From positions 868,001 through 932,000 of the forward strand of contig NZ_CP173660.1 in NCBI RefSeq assembly GCF_045038405.1: a stretch of DNA of 64,000 nt, in the 5' to 3' direction. Position numbers and translations under genes: made by a program. Source of the DNA: Sellimonas caecigallum. GTDB taxonomy: Bacteria; Bacillota; Clostridia; Lachnospirales; Lachnospiraceae. Shown here piece after piece: positions 24,182 through 31,503 of this stretch (its first letter is position 1; every line of letters begins with the position of its first letter). The notes under the pieces were generated by a model. That model did no database searches, was not told where the DNA came from, and was given only the letters and a program-made list of their open reading frames with translations.

Positions 24182-25111
24182 TTATGCGGCTAATAACCGT
24201 TCATGAAATTCAAACGGTGTTAATACATCAAGGCCCCTTTGCGGGCGGTCATTTATGTAATAGTCTATATATGCCGTTATCGCTTGTACAAGCTCCTCTC
24301 TGGTATGATACTTCTTCCCATAATACATTTCGCGTTTTAGTATCCCCCAGAATCCCTCCATAGGTCCATTATCCGTACAGTGCGCCACTCGGGACATGCT
24401 CTGTATCATTCCCGCATCTACCAGCTTTTGGTGAAATACACGGGAGGTATATTGGAATCCCCGGTCACTATGAAAGATTGGATGAGCTCCCGGATTGTTC
24501 TTTACTGCCAGATCGAAAGTATCGAATACAAGCTGATTGTTATTGTGATCGCTTAACACATATGCAACCGGACGATGATCACATAAGTCCAGAATCACAC
24601 TCAGGTATAGCTTATGGATATGGTCAAATGAAGTGCCATACTTAAACTCTGTTACATCAGTTACCCATTTCTTGTTCAGACTATCTGCATGAAAGTCTCT
24701 GTTTAAAATATTTTCTGCGATAAAAGCTGGATTTTTCGATGGTCTGGTACAGCCGTCATAACGATATTTTAAGTTTGACCTTATTTGCTGTTTCCTGCAT
24801 ATACGCAGGATCCTCTTATCATTTACTTTGATGCCATTATCGTGACGGAGTTTGTCATTCAATCTCCGATATCCCATGTCAGGATGTTCTTGATGGATTG
24901 CTTCCAACCGGTCAGAAATCTGTTTGTTCAGCCGGTCATTTGCTGTTTCTATACGGTTCAGCCATTTGTAGTAAGCCGCTCTTGTAATGCCGCCAAGTTT
25001 ACACAAGGACCGGATCGAATAATGGTGTTCTTCATGTTCCTCTTTGATTACCTGATAAATGTGTTTGTTTCTCTGCCGGCTCAGCCCCGCCTCCTTTCGA
25101 TTTCTGCAAGT
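24182..25111 (-). CDS. IS3-family transposase OrfB (catalytic half)
   Basis: About 310 residues when read from the frameshift point; the first internal ATG is at 25006. The retroviral-type integrase core shows the DDE triad: Asp in KKWVTDVTEFKYG, Asp in FHSDRGFQYTS, and Glu in CTDNGPMEGFWGILKREMYY. An HTH_21 region with HYSIRSLCKLGGITRAAYYK precedes it. It is expected to be made as an OrfAB fusion by -1 frameshifting. It looks intact, so the element may be active. Confidence 0.92.
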   Translation of the reverse strand, partial: TCRNRKEAGLSRQRNKHIYQVIKEEHEEHHYSIRSLCKLGGITRAAYYKWLNRIETANDRLNKQISDRLEAIHQEHPDMGYRRLNDKLRHDNGIKVNDKRILRICRKQQIRSNLKYRYDGCTRPSKNPAFIAENILNRDFHADSLNKKWVTDVTEFKYGTSFDHIHKLYLSVILDLCDHRPVAYVLSDHNNNQLVFDTFDLAVKNNPGAHPIFHSDRGFQYTSRVFHQKLVDAGMIQSMSRVAHCTDNGPMEGFWGILKREMYYGKKYHTREELVQAITAYIDYYINDRPQRGLDVLTPFEFHERLLAA

Positions 25112-25758
25112 TTTTTTAGGAAGTCCGCCTCCATTTGTGCGTGTTCTTTTTCTGCCCGCAAGATCCGGTTTTCTGCCCGCAGCTTTTCGAGTTCTGACAT
25201 TTCCGCTTCTGGTTTTCGTTTTCCGCGTCTGTCACGAAGAGCCTCCACTCCCTGTTTCTCGTATTTTATCGTATAATTACGTGCCTGTTGGTAAGAAATC
25301 CCAAACTGTTCTGATGTCTTGGCATAATTATGATCATGGGCGATGCAGTATTGCACGATTTCAACCCGTTCATCGAAGGTGGTTTTTTTCCCTTTGGTCA
25401 TGATAGCATTTCCTCCTGTTCCGGAAGCTTTTAGCTTCTCATGTCCATTATACTTCAAAACCCACTGTCCGATCGTATTTTCGGAAGGAATGTTATAGGT
25501 AACCGCCAGTTCCCTGTAAGATCCTTCTCCGTTTAGATACGCTTCAACAACATCTTTTTTAAAGGAGGCCGAATAAGATTGATTGTGACCTGTTCTGAGG
25601 AAAGCGGATTCTCCGAATGCTTTATACTTGTCAACCCATCTTCTAAAAACGGTTTTACCCACTCCAAGTTCGCTGGCGTGTGATAGATAGGATCCGTTTC
25701 CTGAAATGTAATCTTTTACAGCCTGCAGCTTCACTTCTGGTAATATTCCTCTAGGCAT
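25081..25758 (-). CDS. IS3-family transposase OrfA (DNA-binding half)
   Basis: A 225-residue protein with two helix-turn-helix units (about residues 10-50 and 65-105), a third near residues 125-165, and a leucine-zipper-like tail (SELEKLRAENRILRAEKEHA). This long form is typical of the IS150 group. GGAGGGGAG precedes the ATG. It ends inside the start of the OrfB frame. Confidence 0.9.
   Translation of the reverse strand: MPRGILPEVKLQAVKDYISGNGSYLSHASELGVGKTVFRRWVDKYKAFGESAFLRTGHNQSYSASFKKDVVEAYLNGEGSYRELAVTYNIPSENTIGQWVLKYNGHEKLKASGTGGNAIMTKGKKTTFDERVEIVQYCIAHDHNYAKTSEQFGISYQQARNYTIKYEKQGVEALRDRRGKRKPEAEMSELEKLRAENRILRAEKEHAQMEADFLKKLAEIERRRG
25111..25117 (-). promoter_or_regulatory. Programmed -1 frameshift site of the IS
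   Basis: On the minus strand the heptamer A_AAA_AAA sits in the zero frame (CTA AAA AAA). A slip back by one base opens the OrfB frame and joins it to OrfA without a stop. OrfA otherwise ends 10 codons later. A purine-rich GAAAGGAGG follows downstream. Confidence 0.7.
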
Positions 25759-25819
25759 AATAAAACTCCCCTCCAGATAAACAGTTTTATTATTTCAACT
25801 GTCTACCTAAAGGGGAGCA

Positions 25820-26594
25820 TATCAAGCGCGAGTCCCATTTTCAGTTTTGGTTGATAGATGGATGCCATCCCTTTTTTTGTACATTCGTGGTAGTAGCATC
25901 GTTCTTCGTATCCTGGCTGGGGTTTTTCCATATGCATCCAGTTTTCTATATCTTCGGCTGCGTGTTGATTGCGTGGGCGGACGTGTTCGGATGATACCGT
26001 AATTTTGCTGTCTTCATCTAAAATTGGGTATCCCATATTCATATGATACAGAATTTCCACTGGTTCGGTGCGGTCGCCTTCATTTTGGATCTGGTCATGG
26101 ATCCGGAAGGTGTTTTCTTGGAGGCTGATCCGGATTTCGCGGCAGAGTTTCAGTTTTCTGGAAAAGATTGTCTCATCGGATATTTCTGCATAGATTACCA
26201 GTTCATCGTCTTCTTTTCTCCAGTAATAGTATGAGGCCGGTGTATTGGAGATGGATCCATGCATGGGTACGGATTCTCCTTCGTCAATACACGGTACGCC
26301 TACGGATTCCAGTCCGCATGTCGTTAGAAATCCTGCGGTAAAGGATTTGAGGAAGTGGTCTTCTCTCCTGTCATAGTATGACGGTGCCACATAACCACAT
26401 GGGGAGAAGTACCCCATATTCATGCCTTTGAATCGAAGTCTTGAAATATCTGCGGCGCGGTCCAATGATATCGTCAATTCCAGCCCTTTGCCGTTCCACA
26501 CCTCCAAAAGCCGCATTCCGTCTCCTTTTCCTCCTGTGAGGCGATGTTCTTCTGCTCCGAAAATCTGTGATTCATGTCCTATATACGGATTCAT
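25820..26594 (-). pseudogene. DUF4432 aldose-1-epimerase-like gene, 5' part, disrupted by IS
   Basis: About 258 residues of a galactose-mutarotase-fold protein remain: it starts MNPYIGHESQIFG and includes HGSISNTPASYYYW, EILYHMNMGYPIL and ends near KLKMGLAL before running into IS sequence. Full-length relatives have around 330-350 residues; the missing end lies beyond the IS at 23906-24110. They likely interconvert anomers of the pathway sugar. It follows the FGGY kinase by 35 bp and would be the last gene of that operon. A stable truncated product is possible but loses C-terminal active-site residues. Confidence 0.85.
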
Positions 26595-26629
26595 ACTCTG
26601 TTTCCTCCTTTTCTCCTCGATCCAGCCAG

Positions 26630-28117
26630 TTATCCCACGAGAGGGCGTACTGCTTCATAGAGATGACGATACCGCTGAAATATTTTTTCGTACGCCTCAT
26701 GCCGTCCTGCATCAGGATAACAGATTCCTTTTTCCCGGATCATACATTTGGCCGCTTCTTTCAGATCCTGAAAATACCCGACAGCCGTCCCTGTGATCAT
26801 AGCGCTTCCGACGGTGCCTGCATCTTTTGCCTCCAGCACCTTGATCGGCACATTGAGTACATCTGCCTTGATCTGAGTCCACACTTCGGAGGATGCCCCT
26901 CCTCCGGTGGCATGAAGCATGGAAAAGGAAATTCCTGCTGATCTTAGGATCTCTTCATTGAGCCTCATCTCGTAGGCTACTCCTTCCATACATGCCCAGT
27001 AAATCTCTTTCTTCTCTGTTTCCATCGTAAGTCCAAGGATTGCCCCCTTGGATCCCGTATCCATATATGGGGTGGCCGCCCCTGCAAAATGCGGAAGCAC
27101 AAGGAGACCTGTCGGCCCGCTGTACCCTGCTTCCATCACATCATACGCCGACACATTCTCTTCCTTCGCTTTTTTCAATTCGTCTCCCGCAAATGTCTCA
27201 AGAAACCATTGGAGCAGCGCTCCGCCTGTGTAAGAAAATGCGTAGCACAAGTATTTTCCTGGGACAATGTACGGCGTGACCGCATATTTCCCTTTATAAA
27301 ATTCCGGATTTTTCGGAATCTCGGAGAGGACACAAGTCATGCACTCCACCGTCCCTGCACCATCCACTGCTTTTGTTTCGTCAAATACGCCTGCACCCAC
27401 AGCTGCCGCCACCTGATCATGGCTGACAGAGACAATCTTTGTCTGGCTGGAAAGTCCGGTCTGCCTGCATATCTCTTCCAGCGGTTCTCCTGCTATTGTC
27501 CCCGTCGGGACCGGTTTGGAGAAAAGCTCTTTGCGGACGCCTGCTGCCTCCAGTATCTCCTGGCTCCAATCCAGTGCCCGTATATCGAAGGCCATTGTCC
27601 TGGCCGCCAGAGAATAGTCGATCTGACAGACGCCTGTGAGTAAATATACGATGTAATCTTCGATCAAAAAAATATGTGCAGCCTTTTCACATACATCCGG
27701 CCTGTTTCGGAACACCCACATAATCTTTGCAATACTGTACATTTCGTGCGGCACCAACCCGGAAATCTCGGCAAGCCGTTCTTCCCCAATCTTTTCTTTC
27801 AATATGTCACACTCTTTTTGCCCTCGCGGATCAGTATAAAGCATGGATGGAAAAAGCGGTGTCCCTTCCTCGTCCGTCACAACAAACGTCTCTCCAAAAC
27901 TCGTTACCCCAATGCCTCCAATATCCGGGCAGCTCTCCGTCATGCTTTTTACGACTGCAAGTACGCTGTCTCTTACACCTGCAATGTCGATCTCATGCTC
28001 GTGATGCTTTCGGGATACCGGATAATCCCGGTATTCCTTTAAAAGCCTCTGTCCTTTCTCGTCAAACACCGTGATCTTGCATCCGGTTGTCCCGATATCC
28101 AGTCCTGCGATCTTCAC
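26630..28117 (-). CDS. FGGY-family carbohydrate kinase
   Basis: About 495 residues. It phosphorylates a ketose or polyol with ATP. N-terminal FGGY domain: IAGLDIGTTGCKITVFDEKG with the phosphate-binding loop; C-terminal domain: HATGGGASSEVWTQIKADVL and the family signature region. I choose a GTG start at 28117, because GGAGG lies just upstream and the protein then begins at the conserved first strand. Members include xylulokinase, fuculokinase and erythritol kinases; the substrate is not clear. It follows the isomerase in the same operon. Confidence 0.9.
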   Translation of the reverse strand: MKIAGLDIGTTGCKITVFDEKGQRLLKEYRDYPVSRKHHEHEIDIAGVRDSVLAVVKSMTESCPDIGGIGVTSFGETFVVTDEEGTPLFPSMLYTDPRGQKECDILKEKIGEERLAEISGLVPHEMYSIAKIMWVFRNRPDVCEKAAHIFLIEDYIVYLLTGVCQIDYSLAARTMAFDIRALDWSQEILEAAGVRKELFSKPVPTGTIAGEPLEEICRQTGLSSQTKIVSVSHDQVAAAVGAGVFDETKAVDGAGTVECMTCVLSEIPKNPEFYKGKYAVTPYIVPGKYLCYAFSYTGGALLQWFLETFAGDELKKAKEENVSAYDVMEAGYSGPTGLLVLPHFAGAATPYMDTGSKGAILGLTMETEKKEIYWACMEGVAYEMRLNEEILRSAGISFSMLHATGGGASSEVWTQIKADVLNVPIKVLEAKDAGTVGSAMITGTAVGYFQDLKEAAKCMIREKGICYPDAGRHEAYEKIFQRYRHLYEAVRPLVG

Positions 28118-28170
28118 TCTGTCTCCCTCCTGTCTCTTCGTCTGATTTTCCGGCAACATCTTTTTTCCTT

Positions 28171-29574
28171 CTACGACTCGATGGACACCACGTCATAGTG
28201 TAGATATGTCTCGAATGCTTCTGTGAGCACATCTTTCATATGTCCTACCCCAACTGACGTGTGGTGTTTAAATCCGCCTCTTGCTAGCCGAATCAGTTTG
28301 TTCTCAAGATCCGGTATCTCTGCCACACCGGCACATCCGAAATACGTCTCCTCGATCGGTTCTCCGGTAAACGTCCCTTCGCTTACATAGACGGTCAACT
28401 TTCCGTCTTCCGTCTTACAGTTGGAAAATGTCATAGGGAATGCCCTGATCCGCCCTTCATTTGCACCCCAGCCGGAGCCCGGATCATCTTTTGCGAACAT
28501 CTTATGCTCTGTTACTGTTCCTTTCCCTGTCATGAGAGACTGTGCCACCGGCCCACAGTGGAACAAAATGACCTTGTTCTCCTGATCTCCATAGTTATTG
28601 TTCCAGTCAAGAACTGCCGTCGGCTCTTCGGATGCCAGATTCATGGCCCGCATGGTAATGGCCGAACAAAGATCGATCTCGCAGGATGCAACGATTCCCC
28701 TGTCGTTTAATTCACTTAACAATACACATGGACAAACTCTAAGGATCGTCTCCATCTCATTCCAGCACCGGAGCGCAAGAGCATCCAAATGATACGTCTC
28801 GATGTACTGATCCAGCACAACGCTGATCTTTGCCAATGTCGTTTTATTTTTCTCCGGTACCATGGAAAAATCGGTGTACTTCTCAAGCCGTTCTTTCTTA
28901 TCAATGACGTTTTGATCTGCATCGTCCATATTCTGGACTTTGTAGATCAGTTCGGAGAGGTCAAAGGACTCCACATTGATCCCGTATTTCTGAAGCGTGA
29001 TCTCATCGAACCGCACCGTCTTAAACGCTGTCGTCCTGGCGCCGATACATCCTACATTGAAATGTTTCATTCCGTTTACGACCCGGCAGATGGCCGCAAA
29101 ATCTCGGAGATTTTGTGCGAAAGCCGGAGACAGCGGATGAACCACATGCGGTTTCAGAACAGTAAACGGTACTTTATACTGGCTGAATACATCAGTCACA
29201 GAGAATTTTCCGCAGAATGCATCTCTTCTGTGCTGGAAATCCATCTTCCCTATCTCGTCCGGGTATGCCTGCATCAGAATCGGCACACCTGCGTTTTCCA
29301 GTGCCTGGATTGCTCCGTTTTCATCCACAAATATCGGCATGCAGAAGATGACGCCATCGTATTCCCCTTCGTGGGACTTCAGCCATTTCGCATATAGTCT
29401 TCCCTCATCTCTTGTCTCCACAGCCCCGTATCTCGTGGCATCCTCCTCCATGATCAGGTAGTCATACCCTGCATCCGTGACAGCCTTGACCATGTCTTTC
29501 CTTGCCCCCAAGATCAGTTCTCCCGGCATAAATCCTCGATTTCCAAAACAAAGTGCAAATGTCATTTTTCTCAT
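28171..29574 (-). CDS. L-fucose/L-arabinose isomerase-like sugar isomerase
   Basis: A 467-residue protein of the FucI/AraA fold superfamily. It begins MRKMTFALCFGNRGFMPGEL. Features include the N-terminal Rossmann-like domains, NEMETILRVCPCVLLSELN in the middle with Glu, FHCGPVAQSL, and a C-terminal HHTSVGVGHMKD with probable metal-binding His. FucI relatives interconvert aldoses and ketoses with Mn2+. The start at 29574 follows AGGGG and clears the upstream aldolase gene by 22 bp. Its substrate is unknown. Operon partners are a class II aldolase and an FGGY kinase. Confidence 0.82.
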   Translation of the reverse strand: MRKMTFALCFGNRGFMPGELILGARKDMVKAVTDAGYDYLIMEEDATRYGAVETRDEGRLYAKWLKSHEGEYDGVIFCMPIFVDENGAIQALENAGVPILMQAYPDEIGKMDFQHRRDAFCGKFSVTDVFSQYKVPFTVLKPHVVHPLSPAFAQNLRDFAAICRVVNGMKHFNVGCIGARTTAFKTVRFDEITLQKYGINVESFDLSELIYKVQNMDDADQNVIDKKERLEKYTDFSMVPEKNKTTLAKISVVLDQYIETYHLDALALRCWNEMETILRVCPCVLLSELNDRGIVASCEIDLCSAITMRAMNLASEEPTAVLDWNNNYGDQENKVILFHCGPVAQSLMTGKGTVTEHKMFAKDDPGSGWGANEGRIRAFPMTFSNCKTEDGKLTVYVSEGTFTGEPIEETYFGCAGVAEIPDLENKLIRLARGGFKHHTSVGVGHMKDVLTEAFETYLHYDVVSIES

Positions 29575-29596
29575 TTTTCTTCCCCTTTTCTGCTCA

Positions 29597-30463
29597 TTAC
29601 CGCCCTGCAAAAATCTGCATGGCCTCTTTTACATTTTCCTTCATTGCTTCTCTTGCCGCCCGGATCGTTTCCGTGAAAAAGAGAGGCCCTTTGCCTTCCT
29701 GTCCCTTTCCGTACTCCAGACAAGCTGTTCCGCCCGCCTTGTCCATGTAAGTAAAATAATTGATCTTCCGCACTCCCGCCTCGATGGCTCTGTGAAAATC
29801 TTCCCTGCTTACCCCGGATCCTCCGTGCATGACGACAGGAATGTTTCCTGCCTCCTCCCTCACTCTTTCCACTACGGAAAAGTCCAGCTTCGGCTCTGTG
29901 AGATAGATGCCGTGAGTCGTCCCAAAGGAACAGGCCAGGGCATCGATCCCAGTCTCCTCTGTGAATGCCTTAGCCAGGATCGGATCTGTATAAATCTTTG
30001 TCTCATCTTCTTCCGGCTCTTTTTCATGGCCTGTTCCCGACTCTCTTTTTCCCATCGATCCGAGTTCGGCCTCCACGGAAGCCCCCCACTTTTGGGCCAT
30101 CTCCACCGCTCGTTTCGTATTCTCGACATTCTTATCGTAATCCAGCACGGAACCATCATACATGATAGATGTAAATCCCATCTCCAGTGCCTTTTCCAGA
30201 TACTCCAGCGTTTCCCCGTGATCGAGATGGACACAGACCGGGACATCTGCTTCCTTCGCCATCCTTACCATGATCGGTCCTATGACAGACAACGGCATCA
30301 AATCTTCATGGCACTGGGCGAACTGTACGATGACCGGAAGTTTTAATTCTTCCGCAGCACCGATGACTGCCTGCAGGCTTTCCAAGTTCGGCGTGTTAAA
30401 CGATCCTGCCGCCATCTTTCTTTCCTCCGCCATCTCCAATATTTCTTTTAATGTTACGAGCAT
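29597..30463 (-). CDS. Class II fructose-bisphosphate/tagatose-bisphosphate-type aldolase
   Basis: A 288-residue zinc aldolase that splits a ketose phosphate into dihydroxyacetone phosphate and an aldehyde. Zinc and catalytic residues: HLDHGET with Asp81 and His82, the THG near residue 180, and HGGSG near residue 212. Ends with DKAGGTACLEYGKG, unlike glycolytic enzymes. The first gene of a minus-strand operon with the isomerase, kinase and epimerase remnant, divergent from a PocR-AraC regulator. The order suggests aldose to ketose to ketose phosphate to triose. Confidence 0.88.
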   Translation of the reverse strand: MLVTLKEILEMAEERKMAAGSFNTPNLESLQAVIGAAEELKLPVIVQFAQCHEDLMPLSVIGPIMVRMAKEADVPVCVHLDHGETLEYLEKALEMGFTSIMYDGSVLDYDKNVENTKRAVEMAQKWGASVEAELGSMGKRESGTGHEKEPEEDETKIYTDPILAKAFTEETGIDALACSFGTTHGIYLTEPKLDFSVVERVREEAGNIPVVMHGGSGVSREDFHRAIEAGVRKINYFTYMDKAGGTACLEYGKGQEGKGPLFFTETIRAAREAMKENVKEAMQIFAGR

Positions 30464-30555
30464 TCTCCATCATCCTCTCTTTTTCTCTGTGGCAAATCTT
30501 AACTTTATTTTACGTGATGGATTTGGGGAAATATATAAAGAGATGTGCGTTTTAC

Positions 30556-30584
30556 TTTGAATTCGTTCGCAAAACAGGTATAAT
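30556..30584 (+). promoter_or_regulatory. Promoter of the PocR-AraC regulator
   Basis: TTTGAA (30556-30561), a 17-base spacer and TATAAT (30579-30584) lie 34 bases before the ATG. This is in the 155-bp divergent region shared with the aldolase operon. Confidence 0.65.
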
Positions 30585-30618
30585 GAAAACAAAGTTTTAT
30601 GGAAGGAGAATCGACAAG

Positions 30619-31503
30619 ATGATCTCATCTTTCAATCTGGATAAAGTAAAAGAATTGTTTCGTGATTTCTATACATTGACGAGGATTCGGGTAACCCTCT
30701 TTGATGAACGGTTTGAAGAACTGTCTTCTTATCCGGAACATCTGCCGGAATTCTGCCGCCTGCTGCGCAGTGATCCTGTCTCTGCCAAGCAGTGCCGCCT
30801 ATGTGACAAAGAAGCATGCCGGGCGGCCTCCACCCGGCATGCTACCTATATTTACCGCTGTCACGCTGGTCTTACCGAAGCTATCTCTCCTGTGTATTTC
30901 GGAAATATCGTCATCGGTTACCTGTTTTTCGGACACGTCTTCTCCTACCCGGACTATGAGACCGGATGGACAGAGATCCGATCCCGATGCCGTTCCTGCC
31001 ACGTGGACGAAGAAGCGCTTCATGCCGCCTGCCTGAAGCGTCCCATCATTTCGGAAGAATATATCCTTGCGGCCTCCCACCTGCTCCATGCCGTGGCGTC
31101 TTATCTATGCATGGAGCGTATGGTCACGATCCGCCGCCAGGAGCTTCCGGTCCAGATCGACGATTATATCATGGCACATCTGGACGAAAACCTCAGCGCT
31201 TGCGATATCTGCCGGGAATTCCATATTGGGAAGACGTTTCTCTACGAGATCGCCCACCAAAGCTATGGGACCGGAATTGCCCAGCATATCCGAAATCTCC
31301 GTGTGGCCCGAGCTCAGTCTCTTCTTTTGGAACACCCGGAACTTCGCATTAGTGAAATCTCATCCATGTGCGGATTTGCAAACTACAACTATTTCATAAC
31401 TATGTTCAAACGGGTAACCGGCGTTACCCCCAAAGCATACCGAAGACAACACCTTGCTGCTATTCCTGATACCGGATCCGCTCCACGATCGATTCTTTCT
31501 TGA
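30619..31503 (+). CDS. AraC-family regulator with PocR sensory domain
   Basis: A 294-residue regulator. The N-terminal PocR domain (about residues 1-165) holds the cysteine cluster QCRLCDKEAC and YRCHAGLTEAISPVYFGN. The C-terminal pair of helix-turn-helix motifs (about 185-280) ends FKRVTGVTPKAYRRQ. PocR domains bind small ligands such as diols or hydrocarbon derivatives. GGAAGGAG precedes the ATG. Divergence from the aldolase operon marks it as the likely activator. The last 15 residues run over the 3' end of the opposite ABC permease gene. Confidence 0.9.
   Translation: MISSFNLDKVKELFRDFYTLTRIRVTLFDERFEELSSYPEHLPEFCRLLRSDPVSAKQCRLCDKEACRAASTRHATYIYRCHAGLTEAISPVYFGNIVIGYLFFGHVFSYPDYETGWTEIRSRCRSCHVDEEALHAACLKRPIISEEYILAASHLLHAVASYLCMERMVTIRRQELPVQIDDYIMAHLDENLSACDICREFHIGKTFLYEIAHQSYGTGIAQHIRNLRVARAQSLLLEHPELRISEISSMCGFANYNYFITMFKRVTGVTPKAYRRQHLAAIPDTGSAPRSILS

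Larger units (their letters stand above)
24111..25819 (-). mobile_element. IS3-family insertion sequence (IS150-like)
   Basis: About 1.7 kb. The ends are imperfect inverted repeats, TGCTACCCGTCAAGTAGACA on the left and TGCTCCCCTTTAGGTAGACA (reverse strand) on the right, 16 of 20 matching. Inside are overlapping orfA and orfB on the minus strand with a -1 slippery tract, the usual IS3 plan. It interrupts a DUF4432 gene. I see no clear target duplication: flanking bases are GTG on the left and TAT on the right. Confidence 0.92.

Noticed and set aside
29477..30346. 289-codon open frame opposite the aldolase
   Set aside because: It is antisense to a clear class II aldolase with intact zinc motifs. 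Its translation is Cys/Phe/His-rich and low in typical protein features.
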